Source: Flavimaricola sp. (GTDB taxonomy: Bacteria; Pseudomonadota; Alphaproteobacteria; Rhodobacterales; Rhodobacteraceae). Taken from it: a stretch of 44,462 nt of DNA. This document shows positions 16,559 to 26,286 of the stretch, piece by piece (position 1 is the stretch's first letter; each line of letters begins with the position of its first letter). Both the position numbers and the translations under genes were made by a program. The notes under the pieces are model-generated. The model did no database searches, was not told the origin of the DNA, and worked only from the letters and a program-made list of their open reading frames with translations. The stretch spans positions 118,940 through 163,401 of the forward strand of contig JAHDDU010000002.1 in the NCBI GenBank assembly GCA_020629175.1. The letters are read 5' to 3'.

Positions 16559-17425
16559 ATGTTGCGCCATTTCTTGAAAATCGCAGGGCTTTTGTCTCTG
16601 ATTGGTCTTGTTTGGGGGTTTTTGGGGCGGCTTCACCCATCGGCAGACTCCATCGCGCTCTTGCGGCCGGTCTTTGCTGTGGGATGTTTGTGCGGATTGG
16701 CGGCAAAACCGCGCGCGGCCGTCGCCCTCTCCCTCAGCGCTGCGGCGTCGATCGGTATTGTCACCACGCTGATGCCATTTGTCACCGCGTCCTCACCCGG
16801 GTCGGTGCGCGTCTACAGCAAGAACCTTTGGGTCGGGAACACGGCCATGCCCGCGATCGCAGATGACATCGCCCAAACCGCGCCCGACGTGGTCTTTCTC
16901 CAAGAACTGTCGCCCAAGAATGCGCAGCTGCTCGACCTGCTTGAGCCAGAATATCCCCATCAGCACCTGTGTGACTGGGGACAATGGTTCAATGTCGCGA
17001 TCTTGTCGCGCCAGCCTTTGATCGGCGAACGGCACTGTTCCGATCTGCGCGCGCTTGCGGCGGCACAAACTATCATCGAAGACGAAACCGTTTGGTTGGT
17101 CTCGGCGCATATTCATTGGCCATGGCCCGCGACCGGAGCCGCGATGAATGACATGGTTCATGAATTTCTGGCGCAACTGGATGGTCCCGTCATTCTCGCC
17201 GGTGATCTCAACATCCTGCCTTGGAGCGGTCGGGTGACGCGCATCGCGAACATCACCGGAACCCGGCTGGCCGGCCCCTCGGTCACCAGCCATCATGTAG
17301 GCCTGCTCCCGCTCGCCATTGATCACGTTCTGGCCCCGGGCGGTGGCACATTGACGGCCCGCCCCGCGTTCAATTCCGACCACCTTGGCCTGCTCGCGGA
17401 TGTTCACATCCGGCCAACAGACTAG
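16559..17425 (+). CDS. Membrane-anchored endonuclease/exonuclease/phosphatase (EEP) family protein
   Basis: A 288-aa protein with hydrophobic segments in the first 80 residues (about 5-25, 35-48 and 52-75), followed by an EEP catalytic domain. Active-site residues are visible in order: the asparagine of YSKNLWVGN, the glutamate of VVFLQELSP, HIHW, the DxN of LAGDLNILPW and the terminal SDHLG. These metal-dependent enzymes cleave phosphodiester or phosphate bonds in nucleic acids or lipids; the predicted membrane anchor with the domain outside the cytoplasm resembles the VanX-neighbour/EEP proteins of other proteobacteria. The stop shares a CTAG with the convergent ABC ATPase gene. The substrate is unknown. 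Confidence 0.88.
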   Translation: MLRHFLKIAGLLSLIGLVWGFLGRLHPSADSIALLRPVFAVGCLCGLAAKPRAAVALSLSAAASIGIVTTLMPFVTASSPGSVRVYSKNLWVGNTAMPAIADDIAQTAPDVVFLQELSPKNAQLLDLLEPEYPHQHLCDWGQWFNVAILSRQPLIGERHCSDLRALAAAQTIIEDETVWLVSAHIHWPWPATGAAMNDMVHEFLAQLDGPVILAGDLNILPWSGRVTRIANITGTRLAGPSVTSHHVGLLPLAIDHVLAPGGGTLTARPAFNSDHLGLLADVHIRPTD

Positions 17426-18425
17426 GCCCGTTCCAGTACATCCATCGGTGCGTGGAACGGACAGGCGACGCGGTGATCCCCTTCAAGCACCTCAACCCGC
17501 GGCGGCGCTTCGGCGCAACTGGCCTGCGCCTTGGGGCACCGGGTGCGGAACACGCAACCGGATGGCGGAGCGAGTGGGGAAGGCAGCTCTCCCTCGAGGA
17601 TCGGGCGTTTGCGCGCGGCCTCAAGCACCGGATCGGGGATCGGGACGGAGGAGATCAGCGCTTGGGTATAGGGATGCTGCGGGACGGTGCAAAGCGTCTT
17701 GGCCTCTGCCATTTCCATCAACTTACCCAGATACATCACAGCGATCCGGTCACTGATGTGTTTCACCACGCTCAGATCATGCGCGATAAAGATCATCGAC
17801 AGCCCCATGTCCCGGCGCAGCTCGGCCAAGAGGTTCACCACCTGTGCCTGCACCGAAACGTCAAGTGCCGAGACCGGCTCGTCACAGATCAGCAGCTTGG
17901 GCTGCAAGATCAGGGCACGTGCGATGCCAATGCGTTGACATTGACCACCTGAGAACTCGTGCGGGTAGCGGTTGATCAGATTGGGCAGCAGCCCGACCCG
18001 TTCCATCAATTCGCCGACCCGTGCCTTCACTTCCGATGCTGGGGTTTGCGGGTAATGCGTCGTCAATGGCTCGGCAATGATATCGCCGACCGTCATCCGG
18101 GGGTTCAGCGCGGCAAGCGGATCCTGAAAGATCATCTGCACGTCCTTGCGATGCACACGCCGCTCGGACACGCTCATCGAGGCGAGGTCTTGTCCCTCGA
18201 ACAACACCTCACCACTCGTGGCGGGGATCGTTCCAACGATGGCTCGGGCGAGCGTGGATTTGCCGGACCCGCTTTCGCCCACGACGCCCAGACACTCACC
18301 GGGAGCAAGGTCAAACGAGACGCCACCCACCGCATGAAGCTTGAGCGGTTTGGTCCAGGGCCAGGCGCCTTGCGGGCGGATGTCAAAGGCGACGGCAAGA
18401 TCGCGAACGTGCAAAATCGGTTGGG

Positions 18426-18429
<4 letters not shown>
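17422..18429 (-). CDS. Peptide ABC transporter ATP-binding protein (OppF/DppF type)
   Basis: Second ATPase of an oligopeptide/dipeptide-type importer, 335 aa. Walker A is GESGSGKST, Walker B is LLICDEPVSALD, and the signature is FSGGQCQRIGIARAL. A cysteine in the signature replaces the arginine usual in SGGQRQRI. The C-terminal oligopeptide/HPY extension with a cysteine cluster (CVFRTRCPKAQASC... CPF) is present, as in families that carry an Fe-S or metal site there. The start MTQPILHVRDLAVAFD at 18429 overlaps the stop of the preceding ATPase gene (ATGA); an upstream extension to 18513 is rejected. It is the last gene of the five-gene operon. Confidence 0.93.
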
Positions 18430-19399
<970 letters not shown>

Positions 19400-19400
<1 letters not shown>

Positions 19401-20317
19401 CAGCGGTCCTTCGGATCCAACGCGTCGCGCAGCCCGTCACCAATGAAGAACAGCGCAAAGAGAAGGACGATGAAAACGGTCAGTGGGAAATAGAATTGCC
19501 ATGTGGTCACACCACTTTGCAAAGCCCCTGCCCCACGGTTGAGCAAGGCCCCAAGCGAAGTGTTCGGCTCTTGCACGCCAAGGCCAAGGAAGGAGATGAA
19601 GCTTTCCGTCAGGATCATTGTCGGCACGAGGAGGGACATATAGACGACGACCACGCCTATCAGGTTTGGCACGATGTGGCGCAGGATGATCTTGGCCGGT
19701 GACACACCAATCGCCACTGCCGCCTCGACAAACTCCTTGTTTTTAATCGAGAGTGTCTGACCCCGCACGATGCGCGACATATCAAGCCACGAGATCAGGC
19801 CGACACCGATGAACAGGATGGTGATCGACCGCCCGAACATCACCAGCATCAGGATCAGAACGAACATGAACGGGATCGACATGAGGACATCGACCGTCCG
19901 CATCATGATCCCGTCGACACGCCCGCCCAGATAGCCCGCCGTTGCACCATAAAGTGTGCCAACGATGCCCGCGACGAGCGAGCCCACGATCCCGATCATA
20001 ATTGAAATCCGCAGCCCCTGGACCGTCCGGGCGTAAAGATCACGCCCGTCGCTATCCACGCCGAAGTAATGCCCAGTCTCAAACGACGGCACGCCTTTGT
20101 AGGCATTCGCCCCCATCAGGGTGAAGTCGATGGTCTCACGATCATATTGCGACAGGAACTGACCAAAGAACGCGAAGATGCACAGGAACAAAAACACAAA
20201 GGCCGAAACAACCGCTGCCTTATTCTTGAGAAACCTGCGCTTGGCGTCTTGCCACAGCGACCGGCCTTCGATCACCTCGGCCCCGCTGACATCGCCAGCA
20301 ACACTTTGCATCGTCAT
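19400..20317 (-). CDS. Peptide ABC transporter permease (OppC/DppC type)
   Basis: Inner-membrane permease of 305 aa. An N-terminal cytoplasmic tail is followed by a first transmembrane helix (about 30-55). A periplasmic stretch comes next, and then the BPD_transp core with about five further helices. The EAA loop that contacts the ATPases is EAAVAIGVSPAKIILRHIVPN. The N-terminal OppC_N-like segment (LWQDAKRRFLKNKAAV) separates it from the OppB type. It pairs with the permease encoded immediately upstream. Confidence 0.93.
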
Positions 20318-20329
20318 GGTGCGGCCCCC

Positions 20330-21253
20330 TTAATACCTGATCTTGGGATCAATCCACGCATAGAGGATGTCCACGATGAGAGAGAAGATAATGGTCATGC
20401 TGCCCACTAGGATGGTGAGGCCCATCATGACGGCATAATCCCGGTTGAATGCCGCATTGACGAAGAAGACTCCAATCCCACCGGTCGAGAAGAAGCTGTC
20501 CACAACGAATGAGCCCGTGACCATCGCGACAAACGCAGGCCCGATAAAGCTGAGGATCGGCAGCAGTGACGGTTTCAGCGCATGGCGGAAGATGACGGTG
20601 CGCATCGGCAGACCCTTGGCCTTGGCCGTGCGGATGAAGTTCGAATTCATCACCTCGATCATCGAGGCCCGCGTGATCCGCGCGATGGACGCCATATAAG
20701 ACGTGCTCAAGGCAATGATCGGCATCACCATATATTGCCATTCCCCGCCATTCCAGCCACCGCCCGGCAACCAGCCCAGCGCGAGGGTGAAGGTGAGAAG
20801 CAGAATGGGTGCCAGAATAAAGTTCGGCAGCATTTCCGCACCAATGGACACGCCAACTGCCAGATAGTCCAACCAGGTGTTGTGCTTGATCGCCGCAGCA
20901 ATCCCCAGCCCGATTCCGACGATCAGTGCCACCACAAATGACCAGAAGCCATAGGTCAATGTTACGGGAAACCCTTGGGCAATCACGTCGTTAACGGTGC
21001 GGTCGCGGTACTGAAACGAGGGGCCGAAATCAAAGTAGAAGACAACGTTCACCACGTAGTCAAAAATCTGCTTTAGGTACGGCTGATCCAGCCCGTATTT
21101 GGCGTTGAGGTTGTCCAATACCTGTTGGGGCGGCGGACGCTCGCTCAGGAACGGGCCTCCGGGGGCCGCGAACATCAGCATGAACGACAAAATGATCAGG
21201 ATCAGCAGCGTTGGCACGGCAACAGCCAGCCTGCGGACGATAAAGCTAAACAT
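20330..21253 (-). CDS. Peptide ABC transporter permease (OppB/DppB type)
   Basis: Inner-membrane permease of 307 aa with the classic OppB N-terminus (FIVRRLAVAVPTLLILIILSF, first helix; then the conserved PGGPF). It has six helices in all and an EAA-type loop in RTAKAKGLPMRTVIFRHALK. It lies 12 bases upstream of the OppC-type gene and 81 bases downstream of the binding-protein gene, with a strong hairpin in that gap (21287-21311). Confidence 0.93.
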   Translation of the reverse strand: MFSFIVRRLAVAVPTLLILIILSFMLMFAAPGGPFLSERPPPQQVLDNLNAKYGLDQPYLKQIFDYVVNVVFYFDFGPSFQYRDRTVNDVIAQGFPVTLTYGFWSFVVALIVGIGLGIAAAIKHNTWLDYLAVGVSIGAEMLPNFILAPILLLTFTLALGWLPGGGWNGGEWQYMVMPIIALSTSYMASIARITRASMIEVMNSNFIRTAKAKGLPMRTVIFRHALKPSLLPILSFIGPAFVAMVTGSFVVDSFFSTGGIGVFFVNAAFNRDYAVMMGLTILVGSMTIIFSLIVDILYAWIDPKIRY

Positions 21254-21286
21254 GTGGTGTCCCGGTAAGGTTCAAAACCAAAAGGC

Positions 21287-21311
21287 CCGCGCCCCCGTGA
21301 TGGGGGCGCGG
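21287..21311 (-). terminator. Hairpin between the binding-protein gene and the permease genes
   Basis: CCGCGCCCCC (21287-21296) pairs perfectly with GGGGGCGCGG (21302-21311) around GTGAT. On the minus strand the stem is followed by GCCTTTTGGTTTTG, a broken T tract. It probably works as a partial terminator or 3' stabiliser, giving more binding-protein mRNA than permease/ATPase mRNA, as is common in ABC importer operons. Confidence 0.75.
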
Positions 21312-21334
21312 AATGTGGTCAATACTGTCCGGGT

Positions 21335-22969
21335 TTACTCGGAGGCCGCGATGTAAAGATCGCGCGAGTACCAGTTCTGCAACAGGTTCTCGGTTGGCCA
21401 GTTCTTCAGGTTCTCACTCATCATGCGAACCGAAGCGTAGTGGTAGATCGGAATGATCGCGGCCTCTTCGGCGGCAATCGTCTCAACCTGCTGGTACAGC
21501 GCCAGCGGATCTTCTGTCGTTTTCGCCTCTTGCATCAGTGCGTCAACTTCAGCGTTGGAGTAGCGGCCATCGTTGTAAGAGCTCTCGGTCGTCAGAAGAT
21601 CGAGGTAGGTGGACGGCTCAGCATAGTCTGCACACCAGCCAGCACGAGCAATCTCGTAGTTCTGCTCACCGCGCGTATCGAGGTATGTACCCCACTCTTG
21701 GTTGGCGAGCGTGGTTTCGACACCCAGAGTCTGCTTCCACATCTGACCAATAGCCACGGCAATCGCCGCGTGGCTGTCAGACGTGTTGTAGATGATCTCA
21801 AGCTCAAGCGGGTTGTCCGAGCCATATCCGGCTTCTGCCATAAGCTCGGCTGCACGCGCGTTCCGCTCTTCTTGCGTCAGGTTAGCGATTTCGATGTCAG
21901 GTGTTTCCCAACCGGGGATCGCCCAGTGTGTGAAGGTGTAGGCTTCGCGCTGACCACCGGCCAGAACGCTGTCGACGATCACGCCGCGGTCAACTGCAAG
22001 GCTGAGCGCCTGACGGACGCGTACGTCCTGAATAGCCTCTGGGCCACTCACATGATTGAACAGGTAGTAGTACGAGCAAGAGTTCGGGAAGCTGATCGCT
22101 TGTGTCGGATACTCTTCGCTCAGACGCGGGAACTGACCGGCTGGCACGTCAGTCATGTTCAGTTCGCCGGCAAAGTAGCGTGTCAGGGCCGCGTTCTCAT
22201 CATTGATGATCAGCGCTGTGACTTCGTCAAGGATCGTCGCGTCGTTGTTCCAGTACATCTCGTTGCGGACGCGTGTCAGACGCTCCTGCGGGGTGTACTC
22301 GGACAACGTATAAGCGCCGTTCACCACGATGTTCTCTGGGTCCATCCAGTTGTCGCCATGCTCGGCGATCACGTCCAAACGGGCTGGGAACAATGTCGGG
22401 AAAGTCGCCGTCTGTGGGAAATAGCTGCGGGGTGCGTCGATGGTGATCTCAAGCGTTGCGTCGTCAATTGCGCGCACGCCGAGCTCTTCCACTGGCATAT
22501 CGCCGCCGGTCACAGCGCCTGCATTCACGATGCCTGTCACTTCGAGGTACCATGCGTAATCAGACGCGGTTGCCGGATCAGCGGCGCGGCGGATGCCGTC
22601 GACAAAATGCTGCGCGGTGACTTTCACACCATCGGACCACATCGCATTGTCGCGGAGGGTAAAGGTATAGACGAGGCCGTCGTCAGACACTTCAAAGCCG
22701 GTTGCGACACCAGGAATGACGTTGCCCTGTGCATCTTCGTTCATCAGACCTTCGAACAGGTCTCGGGCGACTGCAGAGCCTTCAACATCCTCAATCAACT
22801 GCGGGTCAATGGATGGGAAATCATCCAGCACGCGATACGTAAACACCTGCTCGGAGGCGAGCGCATCGCCAGTCACGGGGTGTGTTGCATGGCCGTCAGC
22901 GTAGGCGGCACCGGCAAGTGCGATGAGCGCAGAAGCGGTCCCTGTCAAAAGAGTTGTTCGAATGGTCAT
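21335..22969 (-). CDS. Periplasmic peptide-binding protein of the ABC importer (OppA/DppA family, SBP family 5)
   Basis: Solute receptor of the importer, 544 aa, a usual length. A signal peptide (residues 1-24, ending AYA-D) directs it to the periplasm. Family-5 segments are visible: PSIDPQLIEDVEGSAVARDLFEGL near the mature N-terminus, YTFTLRDNAMWSDGVKVTAQ, DVRVRQALSLAVDR and a C-terminal YHYASVRMM. The start is supported by AGGGAG seven bases before ATG 22969. It is the first gene of the operon and divergent from the LysR gene. The sequence does not tell whether the ligand is oligopeptide, dipeptide or another family-5 solute. Confidence 0.92.
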   Translation of the reverse strand: MTIRTTLLTGTASALIALAGAAYADGHATHPVTGDALASEQVFTYRVLDDFPSIDPQLIEDVEGSAVARDLFEGLMNEDAQGNVIPGVATGFEVSDDGLVYTFTLRDNAMWSDGVKVTAQHFVDGIRRAADPATASDYAWYLEVTGIVNAGAVTGGDMPVEELGVRAIDDATLEITIDAPRSYFPQTATFPTLFPARLDVIAEHGDNWMDPENIVVNGAYTLSEYTPQERLTRVRNEMYWNNDATILDEVTALIINDENAALTRYFAGELNMTDVPAGQFPRLSEEYPTQAISFPNSCSYYYLFNHVSGPEAIQDVRVRQALSLAVDRGVIVDSVLAGGQREAYTFTHWAIPGWETPDIEIANLTQEERNARAAELMAEAGYGSDNPLELEIIYNTSDSHAAIAVAIGQMWKQTLGVETTLANQEWGTYLDTRGEQNYEIARAGWCADYAEPSTYLDLLTTESSYNDGRYSNAEVDALMQEAKTTEDPLALYQQVETIAAEEAAIIPIYHYASVRMMSENLKNWPTENLLQNWYSRDLYIAASE

Positions 22970-23038
22970 AAAGTGACTCCCTGTCTGTCCATGGCGGCGT
23001 TGGGCCTGGGCCGTATACCGCTCTTTTCAGTAGAATTT

Positions 23039-23055
23039 CCACGCGCAGCGCGTGG
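23039..23055. promoter_or_regulatory. 17-bp dyad CCACGCG-CAG-CGCGTGG
   Basis: A perfect 7-bp inverted repeat with a 3-base centre lies about 70 bases upstream of the binding-protein start. No T tract follows on either side, so an operator is a better guess than a terminator. Confidence 0.35.
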
Positions 23056-23127
23056 TCATGCCTAATCCTTCGTCGCTGTTCCAGAAATGGCAAGCGGATT
23101 CCCAAGTTGACCTTGCGGTAAACTTCA

Positions 23128-23145
23128 TTCGTCATAAAAAACGAA
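23128..23145. promoter_or_regulatory. Dyad TTCGT-N8-ACGAA in an A-rich stretch
   Basis: A short interrupted palindrome in the only AT-rich part of the divergent region. It could be a LysR-type or other operator; this is inferred from position and symmetry alone. Confidence 0.3.
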
Positions 23146-23292
23146 AGATTCACCAAGTTTGCTGTCACACGATGTTCAATTCTTGCGCAGGGAAGCGCTC
23201 GGACCAGCTTCCGGCGCCAGCCGATTCTCGTCCGATGTCTGGCTTTCTTCCCGGAGGGTCTCCAAGATGGACGGGACAAGAGGACAGTGGCC

Positions 23293-24186
23293 ATGATCGA
23301 CAAACTTGAAATGTTTCTAGCGCTCGCGCAGGCCAAACACTTTGGCCGCGCCGCAGAGATCGTGGGCGTGACGCAACCGACCTTATCCGCAGGTATTCGG
23401 CAACTTGAGGAGCATTTGGGTGTTATGCTCGTCCTGCGCGGATCACGGTTTCAGGGTTTGACACCTGAAGGGTCTCGCGCGTTGGAATGGGCCCGCCAGA
23501 TTGTGGGCGATACGCGCACGATGCGCGAAGAACTGCGAAGTGTCGGGCGCAAGGCCGAGGGGCTCTCTGGCAACCTGCGCATCGCAGCCATTCCCACCGC
23601 GTTGACCGCGGTGAGCCAATTGACGACAAGTTTCACTGCCGCCAACCCCAACATGCATGTCACCATCCATTCAACCAGCAGCAGCGATATTTTGCAGATG
23701 CTGGATGATCTTCAGATTGATGCGGGGGTCACCTACCTCGACAACGAACCCTTGGGCCGCGTGGTGTCTGTGCCCATGTATGAAGAGCGGTATGTGCTGA
23801 TCACCCGAAACGACCATGCGCTCGCAGAGCGAGCGCAGATTGACTGGGCCGAACTTGGCAACGTGTCGCTGTGTTTGCTGACCCCCGTGATGCAAAACCG
23901 CCGGATCATCGCAGGCCACATGGCCGAAGCTGGGGTGAATGTGAACCCGATGATCGAGAGCGACTCGATTATTGTTTTGTCGAGCCATGTCCTGCACGGC
24001 GGATTGGCCACCATCTTGCCCTACCGGGCGGCCGAGATTTTCATCAACGACGGCCCGCTCACCGCGATCCCAATCGTAAATCCGGACGCCCACCATTCCG
24101 TCGGTCTTATCGCGCCGCACCGCGAGCCGTACACGCCGGTTTTGACGGCGCTTTTGTCGCATGCGAGGGTTTTCGTCGATCAATAG
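23293..24186 (+). CDS. LysR-family transcriptional regulator, probably of the formate dehydrogenase operon
   Basis: A 297-aa LysR regulator. The N-terminal winged helix-turn-helix reads FGRAAEIVGVTQPTLSAGIR and is followed by QLEEHLGVMLVLRG. The C-terminal two-lobed effector domain starts near GNLRIAAIPTALTAVS. A GTG at 23287 is in frame, but AGAGGA lies eight bases before ATG 23293 and only two before the GTG, so ATG is preferred. LysR genes often precede fds operons in proteobacteria, and a dyad lies in the 94-base gap before fdsG. It is also divergent from the ABC importer, so control of that operon cannot be excluded. Confidence 0.93.
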   Translation: MIDKLEMFLALAQAKHFGRAAEIVGVTQPTLSAGIRQLEEHLGVMLVLRGSRFQGLTPEGSRALEWARQIVGDTRTMREELRSVGRKAEGLSGNLRIAAIPTALTAVSQLTTSFTAANPNMHVTIHSTSSSDILQMLDDLQIDAGVTYLDNEPLGRVVSVPMYEERYVLITRNDHALAERAQIDWAELGNVSLCLLTPVMQNRRIIAGHMAEAGVNVNPMIESDSIIVLSSHVLHGGLATILPYRAAEIFINDGPLTAIPIVNPDAHHSVGLIAPHREPYTPVLTALLSHARVFVDQ

Positions 24187-24194
24187 AAAATCTC

Positions 24195-24217
24195 TATCAA
24201 TCAACGGAAGTTTGATA
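24195..24217 (+). promoter_or_regulatory. Candidate LysR operator upstream of fdsG
   Basis: TATCAA (24195-24200) and TTGATA (24212-24217) form a perfect inverted repeat with an 11-base gap, close to the T-N11-A form of LysR boxes. It lies 64 bases before the fdsG start. A weak -35-like TTGAAA (24218-24223) and -10-like TTCTAT (24242-24247), 18 bases apart, follow directly. Confidence 0.5.
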
Positions 24218-24280
24218 TTGAAACGCAGCCCAAAAAGGCGCTTCTATAGCGGTGTACTTATGTAGACCGGAGCCGCCGCC

Positions 24281-24763
24281 ATGTCCGCTGACCTCTCGAC
24301 ACCCGCCGATTTGGCTGATCGTGTGAGCGCAATCTGCGCAGATCACGCCCACCTCGAGGGGCCAATGCTCCCCATTCTGCACGCGGTTCAGGCCGAGTAT
24401 GGCTATATCCCGGAAGCCGCGCTGCAGATCATTGCCAAGGCCAATGGCGTTACCCGCGCCGAGGTGCATGGCACGATGTCCTTCTACCATGACTTTCGGA
24501 CCCAGCCTGCAGGCAAGACTGTGGTCAAAATTTGCCGGGCCGAGGCATGTCAGGCTCAGGGCGCCAACGCCCTTGCAGACAGCGCGAAGTCGAAACTGGG
24601 CGTTGACTGGCATGGCACCACTCCCAATGGCGCGGTCACGCTCGAGCCAGTCTACTGCCTTGGCCTGTGCGCCTGTGGCCCGGCGGCGCTTGTCGATGAC
24701 AAGGTCGTGGGTCTTGTGGACGATGCCAAGCTCGACGCTATTCTCGCGGAGGCAGGCGCATGA
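24281..24763 (+). CDS. fdsG: NAD-dependent formate dehydrogenase gamma subunit FdsG
   Basis: NuoE-like [2Fe-2S] subunit of the cytoplasmic molybdenum formate dehydrogenase, 160 aa. The thioredoxin-like domain has the four cluster cysteines C85, C90, C126 and C130 (KICRAEACQ ... YCLGLCACGP). The N-terminal helical part includes AVQAEYGYIPEAAL and HGTMSFYHDF, typical of the family. CGGAG lies eight bases before ATG 24281. The stop overlaps the fdsB start (ATGA), so the operon begins here with tight coupling. Confidence 0.95.
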   Translation: MSADLSTPADLADRVSAICADHAHLEGPMLPILHAVQAEYGYIPEAALQIIAKANGVTRAEVHGTMSFYHDFRTQPAGKTVVKICRAEACQAQGANALADSAKSKLGVDWHGTTPNGAVTLEPVYCLGLCACGPAALVDDKVVGLVDDAKLDAILAEAGA

Positions 24764-26286
24764 AGATTTACGTCCCCCTCGACAGCGCCGCAAAGGCGCT
24801 CGGTGCTGACAACGTTGCCGATGCGCTGGCGACCGCTGCGAAAGAAGCGGGCAAGGATGTTGAGATCATTCGCACAGGGACACGTGGGATGCTCTGGCTC
24901 GAACCTCTGGTAGAGGTGGAGACGGACGCGGGCCGCACAGGTTTTGGCCCTTGCCTGCCGTCAGATGCCGCCGCCATCATAGAAGGTGCCGCGAACCATC
25001 CAAAGGCCCTTGGGCTCGTGGATGATCTGCCCTGGATGAAGCGACAGACACGCCTGACCTTCCAGCGCGTTGGTGTCATCGACCCGCTTGATCTGGCGGA
25101 TTATGAAGCGCACGGCGGCCTGACCGGTCTGCGCAATGCCATCGCCATGTCGCCCGCCGATGTGGTGCAGCACGTCACGGACAGCGGCCTGCGCGGGCGC
25201 GGCGGCGCGGGCTTCCCCACCGGCATCAAATGGAAAACGGTGCATGACGCCGAAGCGCCGCAAAAGTACATCGTCTGCAACGCGGATGAAGGCGACAGTG
25301 GCACCTTTGCAGATCGGATGATTATGGAGGGCGATCCCTTCACCCTGATCGAAGGGATGATCATCGCGGGACTGGCCGTTGGCGCGACCAAAGGCTACAT
25401 CTACCTACGGTCTGAATACCCTGATGCGATCAACATCATCAATCAGGCCATCGCCGTCGCTGAAAAAGCAGGCGTGCTGGGCGATGATGTTCTGGGCTCC
25501 GGCCGTGCGTTCCACCTTGAAAACCGCGTGGGTGCCGGGGCTTATGTCTGCGGTGAAGAAACCTCGCTTCTCAACTCACTCGAAGGCAAGCGCGGCGTTG
25601 TCCGCGCCAAACCACCCCTGCCCGCACTCGAAGGTTTCCTTGGCCGTCCCACAGTGGTCAACAACGTGATCTCGCTGGCCACAGTGCCAGTTATCATGGA
25701 AAAAGGCGCGCAATACTACGCCGACTTTGGCCTTGGCCGGTCAAAGGGCACGATCCCGCTGCAGATTGCAGGAAATGTGAAATTCGGTGGCCTATTTGAA
25801 ACGGCTTTCGGTCTGCCATTGGGTGAAATTGTCAATGACCTTGCTGGCGGCACCCGATCGGGCGCGCCTGTCAAAGCGGTGCAGGTCGGGGGTCCGTTGG
25901 GCGCCTATTTCGCTCCGCATCAGTTTGACACACCTTTCGGCTACGAAGAGTTTGACGGCGCAGGCGGCCTGATTGGCCACGCGGGCCTCACGATCTTTGA
26001 CGACAGTGCCGATATGCTGGGCATGGCCCGTTTCGCCATGGAATTCTGCGCGGTGGAATCCTGTGGCAAATGCACCCCCTGCCGGATTGGCGCGGTGCGC
26101 GGCGTTGAAACCATTGACCGCATCGCCGCAGGCGACGCGGACGCCATCCCACTCCTGACCGACTTGTGCGACACCATGAAAGATGGCTCGCTCTGCGCAC
26201 TGGGTGGGTTCACACCCTATCCGGTGATGTCGGCCCTAACACTGTTCCCTGATGATTTCGCGGCTCAGAAAAAGGCTGCCGAATGA
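24760..26286 (+). CDS. fdsB: NAD-dependent formate dehydrogenase beta subunit FdsB
   Basis: NuoF-like subunit of 508 aa that carries FMN, binds NAD+ and passes electrons from the alpha subunit to it. An N-terminal thioredoxin-like region (about 1-110) is present, as expected for FdsB. It is followed by the FMN-site GLRGRGGAGFPTGIKW (near 144-158), the NADEGDSGTFADR segment (174-186), GAYVCGEETSLLNSLEG and the [4Fe-4S] cysteines C435, C438, C441 and C479. It is coupled by ATGA overlaps to fdsG upstream and to the 314-aa gene downstream. Confidence 0.95.
   Translation: MKIYVPLDSAAKALGADNVADALATAAKEAGKDVEIIRTGTRGMLWLEPLVEVETDAGRTGFGPCLPSDAAAIIEGAANHPKALGLVDDLPWMKRQTRLTFQRVGVIDPLDLADYEAHGGLTGLRNAIAMSPADVVQHVTDSGLRGRGGAGFPTGIKWKTVHDAEAPQKYIVCNADEGDSGTFADRMIMEGDPFTLIEGMIIAGLAVGATKGYIYLRSEYPDAINIINQAIAVAEKAGVLGDDVLGSGRAFHLENRVGAGAYVCGEETSLLNSLEGKRGVVRAKPPLPALEGFLGRPTVVNNVISLATVPVIMEKGAQYYADFGLGRSKGTIPLQIAGNVKFGGLFETAFGLPLGEIVNDLAGGTRSGAPVKAVQVGGPLGAYFAPHQFDTPFGYEEFDGAGGLIGHAGLTIFDDSADMLGMARFAMEFCAVESCGKCTPCRIGAVRGVETIDRIAAGDADAIPLLTDLCDTMKDGSLCALGGFTPYPVMSALTLFPDDFAAQKKAAE

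Larger units (their letters stand above)
22970..23292. other. Divergent intergenic region between the ABC importer and the LysR gene
   Basis: 323 bases holding the promoters of both directions. Two dyads are seen: CCACGCG-CAG-CGCGTGG (23039-23055) and TTCGT-N8-ACGAA (23128-23145). A short open frame (from about 23052) has no convincing ribosome-binding site and is not called. Confidence 0.5.

Noticed and set aside
21440-23065. 541-codon open frame antisense to the ABC binding-protein gene
   Set aside because: It mirrors a clear family-5 binding protein with a signal peptide. Its translation is Cys/His/Arg-rich with no domain, a normal shadow in GC-rich DNA.
23052-23309. 85-codon frame in the divergent region before the LysR gene
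   Set aside because: It has no convincing ribosome-binding site, overlaps the lysR start and has a composition unlike a real protein.
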